This document shows, piece by piece, positions 8,040 through 16,674 of a stretch of 64,000 bases of DNA. Source of the DNA: Massilia aquatica (GTDB lineage Bacteria; Pseudomonadota; Gammaproteobacteria; Burkholderiales; Burkholderiaceae_D); the NCBI RefSeq assembly GCF_011682045.1, contig NZ_VVIW01000005.1, positions 310,001 to 374,000 of the forward strand, read 5' to 3'. Within the stretch, counting starts at the first letter, position 1. Each line of letters starts with the position of its first letter. The notes beneath the pieces are model-generated. The model ran no database searches. It had not been told where the DNA came from and saw only the letters and a program-made list of their open reading frames with translations. A program made the position numbers and the translations under genes.

Positions 8040-9374
8040 CTAAGGGGTGGGGAGATGGGAAACGCTGCACACGGCACGCGCGCCGGGCGTCTGCTGGCCG
8101 ACCACGTCGGCGTAGATGGCGGCCGCCTTGTGCGCCACCTGGCGCCAGGTGTAGTGCTCGAAGGCGCGCCGCATGCCTTCGTCGCCCATGGCGGCGGCCT
8201 GTTGCGGGTCGCGTTGCAGCATGGCCAGCTTGTCGGCCACGGCTTGCGGGTCGCGCGGCGGCACCAGGAAGCCGGTCACGCCGTCCTGCACGGTGTGCTT
8301 GATGCCGCCCACGGCCGCGCCGATGACGGGCCGCGCGCACGCCATCGCCTCGACCGGGGTGATGCCGAACGGCTCGTACCAGGGCGTGGTGACGAACACG
8401 TTGGCGGCGCTGTACCAGTAGCGCAATTCGGCGCGCTCTTTGCGGCCGGTAAAGTGCACGTGCGCGCCGATGCCCAGGTGCGCCGCCAGCGCGCGCAGGC
8501 GCGCCAGTTCCGGCGTGTCGTGCCAGGCGCCGGCGGCGGCGTCGCCACCGACGACCAGCAGTTCGGCGTCGATGCCATGCTGGCGGCGCAGCAGCGCCAG
8601 GCTGTGGATGACCGTGTCGATGCCCTTGCGCGGCACCAGGCGCCCGAGTTGCAGGACCAGGAACTTGCCTTGCGTGAGCCCGAGCTTGTGGCGCGCCAGG
8701 CGCATCGGCAGCGGCCACAGTTCCTGCGGGTCGAAGCCGCAGGGGGCGATGTCGATGCGCTTGCCGGGTGCGTCGTAGAGTTGCTCCATGTCGAGCCGGT
8801 CTTGCGGGCATTCGGCGATGATGCGGTCGGCCTGGCGCATCAGGCTGTTTTCGATTTGCAGGCGCGACGGCGGAAAGGCGTCGGCCGCGCCCTGCGCCCG
8901 CAGCCGCACCTGGCCGAGCGCGTGGAAGGTGATGACGAAGGGAATCCCGAGCACTTGCTTCAGATGGCGCGCGACCATGCCCGACATGAAGAAATTGGCG
9001 TGCGTCACGTCGTACAGCGCCACCTGGCGCCGCGCGAAGCGGGCCACGAAGCGGGCGAAAGTGTCTATGTAAGGCAGCATCTTTTCCTTCGGAACATAGT
9101 GGGCCGGGCCGGCCGGCACGTGGATCACCCGGATATTGCGGCGCCAGTGCACCAGTTGCTTCTGGCCGATGGCGTCGCGCCGCGTAAAGACGTCGACCAG
9201 GTAGCCGGCCAGCGCCAGCTCGCGCGCCAGGTGGGCCACGTAGACGTTCTGGCCGCCGCTGTCGACGCTGCCGGGCGCGGCCAGCGGCGACGCGTGCTCG
9301 CTGACGATGGCGATGCGCTTGACCGCGCCGCTGCCTGCGGGACACGGGTCCGGATGTAATTCACCAAGTAACAT
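8040..9374 (-). CDS. Glycosyltransferase family 4 (sucrose-phosphate-synthase/MshA type)
   Basis: 444 residues. ATG 9374 is chosen because AAGGAG lies six bases upstream; a longer reading to 9413 has no such site. The N-terminal half opens RIAIVSEHASPLAAPG and VDSGGQNVYVAHLARELA, which is the acceptor-domain pattern of the MshA/sucrose-phosphate synthase branch. The C-terminal half has LQLGRLVPRKGID, FTGRKERAELRYWY and the EPFGITPVEAMACARPV donor-sugar motif. It probably transfers a sugar from a nucleotide donor in capsule, exopolysaccharide or LPS synthesis, in one operon with the genes at 5.3-10.4 kb. Confidence 0.85.
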   Translation of the reverse strand: MLLGELHPDPCPAGSGAVKRIAIVSEHASPLAAPGSVDSGGQNVYVAHLARELALAGYLVDVFTRRDAIGQKQLVHWRRNIRVIHVPAGPAHYVPKEKMLPYIDTFARFVARFARRQVALYDVTHANFFMSGMVARHLKQVLGIPFVITFHALGQVRLRAQGAADAFPPSRLQIENSLMRQADRIIAECPQDRLDMEQLYDAPGKRIDIAPCGFDPQELWPLPMRLARHKLGLTQGKFLVLQLGRLVPRKGIDTVIHSLALLRRQHGIDAELLVVGGDAAAGAWHDTPELARLRALAAHLGIGAHVHFTGRKERAELRYWYSAANVFVTTPWYEPFGITPVEAMACARPVIGAAVGGIKHTVQDGVTGFLVPPRDPQAVADKLAMLQRDPQQAAAMGDEGMRRAFEHYTWRQVAHKAAAIYADVVGQQTPGARAVCSVSHLPTP

Positions 9375-9449
9375 GCCAGCTCCTTGTTGTTGTGCGTTGT
9401 TTTTGCGTTGCATCTGCGTCGATGGTGGTGGACGAACCAGTCGCTAGCG

Positions 9450-10418
9450 CTACCCGTGCAAGGGCCCGCGCGCCAGCCCGGTCACGTGGCGCAGGGCACG
9501 GTCCCAGTCGTCGCAAAAGCGGCCGATGGCAAAGCGTTCGCGCGCGCGCTTGCGCGCCTGGGCGCCGAGGGCGCGCGCCAGCGCCGGGTTGCGCCCGAGC
9601 TCGTGCATGTGCCCGATCAGGGTGGCGAGGCGGGTATCGATGAAGCCGGACTCGCCGTTGTCGATGACGCTGGTCATTTCGGTGGTGGCCAGCGCCACCA
9701 CCGGCATGCCGATCATCATCGCTTCGATCACGGCCAGGCCGAGGCTGGTGTAGCGGATCGGATTGAACAGGTAGCGGTAGCTGGCGGCAAAGGCCGGCAG
9801 CCTGGCGTGCTCGATCTCGCCCAGACCGCCGAGCTCCTGCGCCGCCATGCCGACCAGTTCGAGCGGCACGTCGGCGCGCGCTGTTTCGAAGATGTCGGCG
9901 CCGAGGCGCCGCCCGCGCTGCGCCAGGTGATTGATGACCACCAGGCCGCAGTCGAGCTGGCCGCGATAGTCGATGCCATCGGGTACCTTGACGCCGTGCT
10001 CGATGACGCAGGTGGGCGTAGCGCCGCTGTCCCACATGAGGGCGTTGAAATGGGTCACGTGCACCAGCAGCACCTCGGGCGTGTCAACCAGGTGGCGCGT
10101 GTCGGTGGGGTGCTGGCGCGGCGGGTCGTGTTCTATATAGATGCGCGGCAGCGCGCGCTGGCTGGCGCTGAGGAATTCGTACTGGTCTTTCTCGTACTGG
10201 GCGTCGTCCTGGAACACGATGCAGTCGAACTGGTGATGGCGTGCTTCGGATACCGGCATGTCGTGCACGTTGTCGCCCCACGGCATGTTGCCGGTGCGCC
10301 CGCCGTAGCCGGGCGGGCGGCCCGGTTTCGACAGCACGTAGAAATCGTGCGGCGCCTGGCTGAGGTAATAGAGATAGCTGCCGTGGGTGTGCCAGGTCAG
10401 TACTTTCAGGCGGCGCAT
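9450..10418 (-). CDS. Glycosyltransferase (GT4-like)
   Basis: 322 residues from ATG 10418 (MRRLKVLTWHTHGSYL). A longer frame to 10556 exists, but its N-terminus is not protein-like. The C-terminal part has YTSLGLAVIEAMMIGMPVV and NGESGFIDTRL, the donor-binding region of GT-B transferases. The first half is shorter than usual and contains YIEHDPPRQHP. It is the first gene of the leftward glycan operon, 75 bases before the MshA-like transferase. I am sure of the glycosyltransferase fold, not of the sugar. Confidence 0.75.
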   Translation of the reverse strand: MRRLKVLTWHTHGSYLYYLSQAPHDFYVLSKPGRPPGYGGRTGNMPWGDNVHDMPVSEARHHQFDCIVFQDDAQYEKDQYEFLSASQRALPRIYIEHDPPRQHPTDTRHLVDTPEVLLVHVTHFNALMWDSGATPTCVIEHGVKVPDGIDYRGQLDCGLVVINHLAQRGRRLGADIFETARADVPLELVGMAAQELGGLGEIEHARLPAFAASYRYLFNPIRYTSLGLAVIEAMMIGMPVVALATTEMTSVIDNGESGFIDTRLATLIGHMHELGRNPALARALGAQARKRARERFAIGRFCDDWDRALRHVTGLARGPLHG

Positions 10419-10603
10419 GGCGGCCTCGCGTGCGGGTGCGGATCGGGTGTGGTCGACGTCATGTTGCCTCCCTGCGAACGGTGAGCGATGAGAATGGTTC
10501 GATTCGCAGAGGGTGGCCGAGTTCCTGCTGTATCGCGCAGGTTCAATCCAGATCAAGTCCTGGCTTGATGGGGGCGGGGAAGGGATTCGTTAAGTCACTA
10601 TCT

Positions 10604-10625
10604 CGTCGTTCCTGCGGGAACGACG
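10604..10625 (-). terminator. Hairpin downstream of the esterase
   Basis: CGTCGTTCC, loop TGCG, GGAACGACG: a perfect nine-base-pair stem seven bases after the esterase stop. No T tract follows on the minus strand, so it is either a weak terminator or part of a small intergenic palindrome. Confidence 0.45.
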
Positions 10626-10631
10626 GACTTG

Positions 10632-11525
10632 TCAGTTGGCCTTGGCAGGCGGTGCAATCCGCCCGGCATCGCTTTTCACGAACTGCTCCACGCTATCCAA
10701 GGTCGGGGCCAGGAAGCGCAGCGGGGCGGCGATCGACGCCACCAGGGTGGCATGGCTCACCTTGTCGAAATACAGTTCCTGCACCGCCACATCCTTGCTG
10801 CGCAGCCTGGCCGCCATGGCGCGCGTGTTGCGCACCGGGTCGACCAGCTTGTCGTTGTTGGCGGCAATGAGCAACACCGGCGGCGTGCCGGCCCTGGCGT
10901 GGTTGATCGGCTGCGATTCGGGCGGCGTATCGGGAAAGTGAAATACCGGTTTGGTGACCGGATTTTCAATCGGCAAAAAGTCATACGGCCCGGCCAGCCC
11001 GATCCAGCCGCGCAGCGCGGCCGGCTGCATGCCCTGTTTCGCCAGCCATTGCGCGTCGAGCGCCATCATCGCCGCGTTGTAGGCGCCCGAGCTGTGGCCC
11101 ATCACGAACAGGCGCTTGGGGTCGCCGCCATAACGCGTAATCTCGCGCACGGTCCAGGCCACCGCACGCGCCGAATCGTCCAGGAAGTCGGGATAGCTCA
11201 CTTCCGGATGCAGCCTGAAATCGGGAATCACGGCCACCATGCCGCGCGAGGCCAGGGCCCGCCCGACGAAGGCGTAATCCTCGCGCTCGCCCTTAGTCCA
11301 GTTGCCTCCCAAGAAAAACACCACCACCGGCGCCGACGCGCTGGCGTCTTCCGGCGAATACACGTCCAGCCTGTGGCGGGCGTTGTCGCCATACGCCAGG
11401 GCGCTGCCGCTGCGCAGGGCGCTGCCGGGCGAGAGGGCGTTGAGGGTGGGCAGTGGCGCGCAGGCGGCCAGGCCGCCCAGCAGGATGGCGCCGAGCAGGG
11501 CCGCGTGCAGTTTCTTCATGGTCAT
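10632..11525 (-). CDS. Alpha/beta hydrolase, predicted lipoprotein esterase
   Basis: 297 residues; starts at 11525 or at the second ATG 11519. The signal segment ends LGGLAAC, a lipobox. The esterase body has FFLGGNW (the HGGxW-type oxyanion region, with Leu for His), the nucleophile elbow GHSSGAY (Ser about 145), an Asp in the NNDKLVD segment and His in VSHATL. This fits carboxylesterase/BD-FAE-type hydrolases of the alpha/beta fold. It is transcribed leftward, apart from the AraC regulator upstream (11593), and its substrate is unknown. Confidence 0.85.
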   Translation of the reverse strand: MTMKKLHAALLGAILLGGLAACAPLPTLNALSPGSALRSGSALAYGDNARHRLDVYSPEDASASAPVVVFFLGGNWTKGEREDYAFVGRALASRGMVAVIPDFRLHPEVSYPDFLDDSARAVAWTVREITRYGGDPKRLFVMGHSSGAYNAAMMALDAQWLAKQGMQPAALRGWIGLAGPYDFLPIENPVTKPVFHFPDTPPESQPINHARAGTPPVLLIAANNDKLVDPVRNTRAMAARLRSKDVAVQELYFDKVSHATLVASIAAPLRFLAPTLDSVEQFVKSDAGRIAPPAKAN

Positions 11526-11592
11526 CTCAAATGGTTTAATGTCAACCCATTATATCGACGGGGTAAAAACAGCCGTGTACGCTTGAGCTCGC

Positions 11593-12345
11593 TTATTCCC
11601 CGCGGCAATGCGCGCGGTATTGGACCGGACTCATGCCCGTATGCGCCTTGAACTGGCGGCTGAATGCGCTGTGGTCGGTGTAGCCGCAGGCATACGCAAT
11701 TTGCGCGATGCTGTTCTTGCTGCCCGACTCGATCAGCGACATGGCCGCGCCCAGGCGCGACTGCAGCAGCAACTGGCGCGGCGAGTAGTGGAACACGCGC
11801 TGGAACAGGCGCTCCACGCGCGAGAGCGACAGGCCGGCATTGCTGGCCAGTTCTTCCATGCTGACGTTGGCGTGGTAGTTGGCGCGGATGTGGGCGGCGA
11901 TGTCGGCGATCTTGCGGTAGACCGGATGCAGTTCGTCGGCCAGCCCCAGGTCTTGCGAGGTGCCGGCCAGGCCGACGATGGCGCCGTGCTCGTCGCGCAG
12001 CGGCGTCTTGTGGGTCAGGCACCAGCCGCGCGCGCGGCTCGGGTACAGGTGCAGTTCGAGGTGCTTTTTCAGCGCCGTGCCGCTGTCGATCACATGCCGG
12101 TCCTGCGCCAGGTAAGTTTGCGCCAGCAGCGGTGGATAGACTTCGAGCGCGGTGCGCCCGATCAGCTGGTCCTTGCTGCGCAGGCCGCAGCGCCGCACCA
12201 GCGCGTTGTTGACGGTGAGGTAGCGTCCCTCGCGGTCCTTCACGAAGAAGACCAGGTCGGTGAGGGCGTCGAACAATGCCTCAAGCGAGGCCAGTTGCAC
12301 CGCGCGGATTGGCGGGGCCGCGCAAAACAGCGCACTCATGTCCAT
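11593..12345 (-). CDS. PAS-domain AraC-family regulator
   Basis: 250 residues. Residues 18-130 form a PAS fold (DLVFFVKDREGRYLTVNN, and a GIVGLAGTSQDL end), and the C-terminal 100 residues are an AraC/XylS double HTH (MEELASNAGLSLSRVERLF and ACGYTDHSAFSRQFKAHTG). The gene is divergent from the DapA-like operon at 12522. In hydroxyproline clusters of other bacteria an AraC-type activator controls the catabolic genes, so it probably senses a substrate or redox state and activates the rightward operon across the 176-base shared region. Confidence 0.85.
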   Translation of the reverse strand: MDMSALFCAAPPIRAVQLASLEALFDALTDLVFFVKDREGRYLTVNNALVRRCGLRSKDQLIGRTALEVYPPLLAQTYLAQDRHVIDSGTALKKHLELHLYPSRARGWCLTHKTPLRDEHGAIVGLAGTSQDLGLADELHPVYRKIADIAAHIRANYHANVSMEELASNAGLSLSRVERLFQRVFHYSPRQLLLQSRLGAAMSLIESGSKNSIAQIAYACGYTDHSAFSRQFKAHTGMSPVQYRAHCRGE

Positions 12346-12521
12346 TCGGGGTTATCTCCAGTTCGGTCGCAATGCGCTAGTATAAATCGGCCGCCCCGAA
12401 AAAATTGTGCCGATTTGAGCCTTTTCACGCTCGACCATCCATCAAGACCGCGGGCGGCGACAGGACTAACCTGACTGCTTCCCGTAACCGACCGGCGCGC
12501 CGGAGAAAGCAAGGTACCCCC
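12346..12521. promoter_or_regulatory. Divergent promoter region of the AraC regulator and catabolic operon
   Basis: 176 bases separate the two divergent starts. A GGAGAAAGCAAGG stretch at 12501-12513 provides the ribosome site for the gene at 12522. I cannot assign operator half-sites by eye. Confidence 0.4.
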
Positions 12522-13418
12522 ATGTGGCAAGGTGTGATTCCCGCTGTATCGACCAAGTTCAATGAAGACGGTTCGCTCGATATGGGCGAAATGGAGCGCT
12601 GCTTCGCGTTGCAGATGGAGGCCGGCTGCGATGGCCTGATCGCCTGCGGCTCGCTGGGCGAAGGCCCGATGCTCTCGCACGACGAGCGCATCGCCGTGCT
12701 GCGCCTGGCCAAGCAGGCCAGCGGCGCCAAACCGGCCCTGCTGACGGTGGCCGAAGCGGGCACGCGCGAAGCCTGCGCGCTGGCCGAAAAAGCCGCCAGG
12801 GCCGGCGCTGACGGCCTGATGGTGGTGCCCAGCACGATCTATCACAGCAACCACCGCGAAACCATGGTCACCCTGCGCGCCATCGCGGCGGCGGGCGACC
12901 TGCCGGTTATGCTGTATTCGAACCGGCTGGCGTACCGGGTCGACGTCACCACCGACATGCTGGAAGAACTGGCCGACGACGCGCGCTTCGTGGCGGTCAA
13001 GGAGTCGTCCGACGATATCCGCCGCAGCACCGAGATCATCAACCGCCTCGGCCAGCGCTACGACCTGTTTACCGGTGTCGACAACCTGGCGTTCGAAGCG
13101 CTGGCCGTCGGTGCGGTGGGCTGGGTGGCCGGGCTGGTGCTGGCCTTCCCCAAGGAGACCGTGGCCATCTACCGCCTGATGAAGGAGGGCCGCCAGGCCG
13201 AAGCCCTGTCGATCTACCGCTGGTTCCGGCCCTTGCTCGACCTGGATGTGTCGACCTATCTGGTGCAGAACATCAAACTGGCCGAGGCCATGGCGATCGG
13301 CTCGACTGAGCGGGTACGCGCACCACGCCTGCCGCTCGAAGGCGAACAGCGCACGCGCGCCGAGCGCATCATCCGCGCGGCCATGGAAACGCGTCCGCAG
13401 CTGCCAAGCTTCGCTTGA
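12522..13418 (+). CDS. lhpC: DapA/NAL-family deaminase (LhpC-like) or lyase
   Basis: 298 residues from ATG 12522. The (beta/alpha)8 signature is clear: GVIPAVSTKFNEDGSLD near the start, GCDGLIACGSLGEGPML (the GxxGE loop) and VAVKESSDD, whose Lys forms the Schiff base, with a Tyr in VMLYSNRLAYR. The family holds dihydrodipicolinate synthase, N-acetylneuraminate lyase and the pyrroline-4-hydroxy-2-carboxylate deaminase LhpC. The linked flavin/iron-sulphur dehydrogenase genes and AraC regulator favour LhpC, which deaminates and dehydrates to alpha-ketoglutarate semialdehyde. The assignment to this branch is inference from context. Confidence 0.7.
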   Translation: MWQGVIPAVSTKFNEDGSLDMGEMERCFALQMEAGCDGLIACGSLGEGPMLSHDERIAVLRLAKQASGAKPALLTVAEAGTREACALAEKAARAGADGLMVVPSTIYHSNHRETMVTLRAIAAAGDLPVMLYSNRLAYRVDVTTDMLEELADDARFVAVKESSDDIRRSTEIINRLGQRYDLFTGVDNLAFEALAVGAVGWVAGLVLAFPKETVAIYRLMKEGRQAEALSIYRWFRPLLDLDVSTYLVQNIKLAEAMAIGSTERVRAPRLPLEGEQRTRAERIIRAAMETRPQLPSFA

Positions 13419-14557
13419 GCGTGGCGCGCGCATACGATGCGATCGTGGTCGGCGCCGGCATCGTCGGCGCGGCCTGCGCGCTGGCGCTGCGCGCCGAAGG
13501 CATGGCGGTGGCGCTGGTCGATGCCGCCACGCCGGGAGCGGGCGTCACGGCGGCCGGCATGGGCCACCTTGTGGCGCTCGACGAGAGCAGCGACGAGCTG
13601 GCGCTGTGCCTGATGTCGCTGCGGCTGTGGGACGCCTTCATGCTGGCGCATCCCGGCGTGGGCGAGCCGGCGCGCTGCGGCACCTTGTGGGTGGCCGAGG
13701 ACGAGCATCAGCTGCTTGAAGCGCAGCAGCGCGCGGAGCGGCTGTGCGCGCACCATTACGACGCCGAAGCGCTCGATGGCGATCAGGTCGCGCGGCTGGA
13801 ACCGGCTTTGCGGCGCGGCTTGTGCGGCGGCGTGCGCGTGCGCGGCGACAGCGTGGTGTATCCGCCGGCGGTGGCGCAGTTTTTGAGCGACCAGTTCACG
13901 CGCGCCGGCGGCGCCTTGCACCTGGGGCGGCGCGTGGCCGGCACGGAGCCGGGCGGGATAACGCTGGACGATGGCGAGCGCCTGGATGCACCGGTGCTGG
14001 TGGTGGCGGCCGGCGTGCAGTGCGCGCGCCTGATGCCGGAGCTGCCGATCTTTGCGCGCAAGGGACACCTGGCGATCACCGACCGCTATCCGGGCCGCCT
14101 GTCGCACCAGATCGTGAGCATGAATTACGGACAAAGCGCGGCCGGCGACGATGCGCTGGCGGTGGCCGCCAATGTGCAGCCGCGCGCCACGGGGCAGTGG
14201 CTGGTGGGTTCATGCCGCCAGGACGGGCGCACCGACAGCGCCATCGAACCGGCGGTGCTGGGGGCGGTGCTGCGCAGCGCGATCGCCTTGCTGCCCTGCC
14301 TGGCCGACATGCGCATCGTGCGCGCCTGGACCGGCATGCGCCCGGCCTCGCCCGATGGACGGCCGCTGATCGGCGCCCATCCCGGGCGGGCGGGCACGTG
14401 GCTGGCCTGCGGCCACGAAGGACTGGGCGTGACCACGGCGTTTGCCACGGCGCGCCTGCTGGCCGACCAGATCATCGGGCGCTCCAGCGAGATCGACGCG
14501 GCGCCGTATGCGCCAGCCCGTTTTGCGGCGTTGGCGGAGGTGCGCGATGGCGGGTAA
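13415..14557 (+). CDS. FAD-dependent oxidoreductase (D-hydroxyproline dehydrogenase-type flavin subunit)
   Basis: 380 residues if TTG 13415 is used, 378 from GTG 13421; both follow directly on the TGA of the previous gene, so translation is coupled. The Rossmann FAD motif VVGAGIVGAACALAL is at the start, and the late MRPASPDGRPLIGAHP segment is the DadA/GlcD-type glycine-rich C-terminal motif. It belongs to the D-amino-acid oxidase/dehydrogenase superfamily. With the small 2Fe-2S protein and the second flavoprotein after it, it resembles the heterotrimeric LhpBEF D-hydroxyproline dehydrogenase. Confidence 0.8.
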   Translation: MSVARAYDAIVVGAGIVGAACALALRAEGMAVALVDAATPGAGVTAAGMGHLVALDESSDELALCLMSLRLWDAFMLAHPGVGEPARCGTLWVAEDEHQLLEAQQRAERLCAHHYDAEALDGDQVARLEPALRRGLCGGVRVRGDSVVYPPAVAQFLSDQFTRAGGALHLGRRVAGTEPGGITLDDGERLDAPVLVVAAGVQCARLMPELPIFARKGHLAITDRYPGRLSHQIVSMNYGQSAAGDDALAVAANVQPRATGQWLVGSCRQDGRTDSAIEPAVLGAVLRSAIALLPCLADMRIVRAWTGMRPASPDGRPLIGAHPGRAGTWLACGHEGLGVTTAFATARLLADQIIGRSSEIDAAPYAPARFAALAEVRDGG

Positions 14558-14810
14558 CCAGATTGTGGTGCAGGTCGATGGCCGGCCGGTGACGGTGGCC
14601 GAGGGTGTGAGCGTGGTGGCGGCGCTGGTGCTGGCCGATGCGCTGTGCACGCGCCGCTCGGTCAGGGGCGAGGCGCGCTTCGCCTTGTGCGGCATGGGCT
14701 ACTGCCAGGAATGCCGGGTCAGTATCGACGGGCGGGCGCACCGGCTGGCCTGCCAGACTACTTGCCGCGCCGGCATGCTGATCGGCACCGGCGCTGGGGA
14801 GACGGCATGA
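14547..14810 (+). CDS. Small 2Fe-2S ferredoxin-type subunit
   Basis: 87 residues from ATG 14547, with GGAGG at 14536-14540. It overlaps the previous stop by eleven bases. The cluster ligands are ALCGMGYCQECRV and LACQTTC, the pattern of ferredoxin-type subunits (Fer2_4) in heterotrimeric D-amino-acid dehydrogenases such as LhpBEF and in sarcosine oxidase alpha N-termini. It relays electrons between the flavin subunits. Its stop overlaps the next start (ATGA at 14807). Confidence 0.85.
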   Translation: MAGNQIVVQVDGRPVTVAEGVSVVAALVLADALCTRRSVRGEARFALCGMGYCQECRVSIDGRAHRLACQTTCRAGMLIGTGAGETA

Positions 14811-16132
14811 GCGCGCCGCTTATCGTGCTCGGCGCCGGCCCGGCGGGGCTGGCTGCGGCGGAGGCGGCGTCCTCCTCGGGCCAGGCGGTGCTGCTGGTGG
14901 ACGATAACAGCGCGCCCGGCGGGCAGATCTGGCGCGGCGGTCCGCAGCGCTGGCGCGACGCGCGCGCCAGCGTCTTGTGGGATGCCCTGCGGGCGCGCCC
15001 GCACGTCACCTTCATGGCTGGCGCGCGCGTGGTGGCGCCGGCCGGCCCGCAGGCGCTGCTGCTGGAAACGGCGGACGGCGCGCTGATCCAGCCCTGGGAC
15101 AAGGTGATCGTGTGCAGCGGCGCGCGCGAGCTGCTGCTGCCGTTCCCCGGCTGGACCCTGCCTGGCGTGACCGGCGCGGGCGGCCTGCAGGCCCTGATCA
15201 AGGGCGGCATGGCGCTCGCCGGCAAGCGCGTGGTGGTGGCGGGCACCGGACCGCTGCTGCTGGCGGTGGCGGCCACCGTGCGCGAGCATGGCGGCGTGCT
15301 GGTCGCGCTGGCCGAGCATCGCACTAGCAGCGACCTGGCGCGTTTCGGGGCGCGGCTGGCGTTGGCGCACCAGGGCAAGCTGCTGCAATCGCTGCAACTG
15401 GCGGCGCGCCTGCGCGGCGTGCCGTACCTGCGCGGCGCGGGCATCGTTAGCGCCGAAGGAAGCGGGCGTCTGGAGCGGGTGCTGCTGCGCCAGCGTGGGC
15501 GCGACGAAGTGCTCGACTGCGATTTTCTGGCGTGCGGTTTCGGCCTGGTGCCGTCACTGGAACTGGGTACGCTGTTCGGCTGCGCGCTGGAGCAGGGCCG
15601 GGTGGTGGTCGACGCGGCACAGCGCACCAGCGTGCAGGGTGTGTGGGCGGCGGGCGAGTCGACCGGCATTGGCGGCGTGGACAAGGCGCTGGCGCAAGGG
15701 CGCATCGCCGGGCTTGACGCGGCGGGCATCGCCCCGCGTACGGCCGACCTGCGCGCGCGCGCCAGGGCACAGGCATTCGCTGAACTGCTGGCGCATTCCT
15801 TTGCACCGCTGCCAGCGCTGCGCGCGATGTGCACGGGGCCGACCATCGTGTGCCGCTGCGAAGACGTGGTGGCGGCCGACCTGGCGCCGCACACCGGCTG
15901 GCGCAGCGCCAAGCTGCAAACACGCGCCGGCATGGGGCCGTGCCAGGGCAGGGTGTGCGGGGCGGCCTGTGAATTCCTGCACGGCTGGGAAGCGCCGGGC
16001 TTGCGCCAGCCGGTGTTTCCAGCCAGCGCCGCGACCCTGGCGTTGCCGCAAGCGCAAACGCAAGCGCAAACGGAAAGGGTGGATACGGTTACCCGTGCCC
16101 ACCCCGCATTACCGCAACAGCAGACTAATTAG
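14807..16132 (+). CDS. NAD(P)/FAD oxidoreductase subunit with C-terminal BFD-like 2Fe-2S domain
   Basis: 441 residues. Two Rossmann motifs are present: LGAGPAGLAAAEAA (FAD) and VVVAGTGPLLLAVAATV (NAD-type fold). A middle WAAGESTGIGGVDKALAQG is the GxxGxD closing motif. The last 90 residues hold CRCEDVV and GPCQGRVCG, the Cys pattern of bacterioferritin-associated-ferredoxin-like 2Fe-2S domains. It is the large subunit of the same predicted dehydrogenase as the two upstream genes. A Gln/Thr-rich tail follows. The end overlaps the stop of the convergent gene by four bases. Confidence 0.8.
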   Translation: MSAPLIVLGAGPAGLAAAEAASSSGQAVLLVDDNSAPGGQIWRGGPQRWRDARASVLWDALRARPHVTFMAGARVVAPAGPQALLLETADGALIQPWDKVIVCSGARELLLPFPGWTLPGVTGAGGLQALIKGGMALAGKRVVVAGTGPLLLAVAATVREHGGVLVALAEHRTSSDLARFGARLALAHQGKLLQSLQLAARLRGVPYLRGAGIVSAEGSGRLERVLLRQRGRDEVLDCDFLACGFGLVPSLELGTLFGCALEQGRVVVDAAQRTSVQGVWAAGESTGIGGVDKALAQGRIAGLDAAGIAPRTADLRARARAQAFAELLAHSFAPLPALRAMCTGPTIVCRCEDVVAADLAPHTGWRSAKLQTRAGMGPCQGRVCGAACEFLHGWEAPGLRQPVFPASAATLALPQAQTQAQTERVDTVTRAHPALPQQQTN

Positions 16133-16674
16133 TCGGGGGTGCCGTCGCTGCGGCGTCCCACATTGCTTTGCTGCGACTGGCGGCTGCCTTCGTCCAGGTC
16201 GGCCGACTGGCGGTTCTGGCGGTTCGACAGGCCGGTGTCGTCATCCATGTCCTCGTCGGCCGAGAGGCGTTTGCCGCCCGGGCTTTTCGGCATGCCGCCG
16301 GCGACATCGTTGGATTGATGCTGGCCTGGTACGCCTTGCTGCTGGCTGCCGGTTTGCGAGCCGCTGCGCTCCGTGCTTTGCTGGCCGATCTGCGCGCCTT
16401 GCTGCGCGCCGCCCTGCTGCTGTTTCGAGCCGCCCAGGCCGCCGGATTGCTGCGAGTCGCCCAGGCTGCCGGATTGCTGGGCGCCGCCAATACCGCCAGG
16501 TTGCGGCGAGCCTGGCAGGCGGTCGGACTGCTGCGAGCCGCCCAGGGTGCCCGATTGCTGCGATTGATTGAGCTTGTCTTTCTCGACTGTGCCGCCACGC
16601 GACGACGATTCCGATTTCTCGTTGCCGCCATTGCTGGATTGATTGTTCCCCTCGCTACGTTGGTTCGAGTTCAT
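16129..16674 (-). CDS. Gln/Ser/Gly-rich low-complexity protein
   Basis: 181 residues from ATG 16674, with GGAAAGG upstream. The middle (about residues 40-110) is built of imperfect units close to GGSQQSG (e.g. LGGSQQSD, LGDSQQSGG, GGAQQSG), and the ends are hydrophilic. No domain, signal peptide or membrane helix is seen. Such disordered proteins with similar composition are often stress-linked; the neighbouring KGG protein at 17027 is divergent and has the same flavour. The repeats are coding (in-frame heptad-like units), not a nucleotide repeat array. Confidence 0.65.
   Translation of the reverse strand: MNSNQRSEGNNQSSNGGNEKSESSSRGGTVEKDKLNQSQQSGTLGGSQQSDRLPGSPQPGGIGGAQQSGSLGDSQQSGGLGGSKQQQGGAQQGAQIGQQSTERSGSQTGSQQQGVPGQHQSNDVAGGMPKSPGGKRLSADEDMDDDTGLSNRQNRQSADLDEGSRQSQQSNVGRRSDGTPD

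Noticed and set aside
6850-9345. An 831-codon minus-strand frame across the HAD, SDR and glycosyltransferase genes
   Set aside because: It is out of frame with three well-recognised genes and encodes an Arg/Ala/Pro-rich sequence of no family.
7296-9359. Plus-strand 687-codon frame opposite the glycan operon
   Set aside because: Antisense shadow; no motif and atypical composition.
16330-16570. Repetitive DNA that looked like a nucleotide repeat or CRISPR-like array
   Set aside because: The units are imperfect, in frame and give a Gln/Ser/Gly-rich protein; there are no conserved spacers and repeats.
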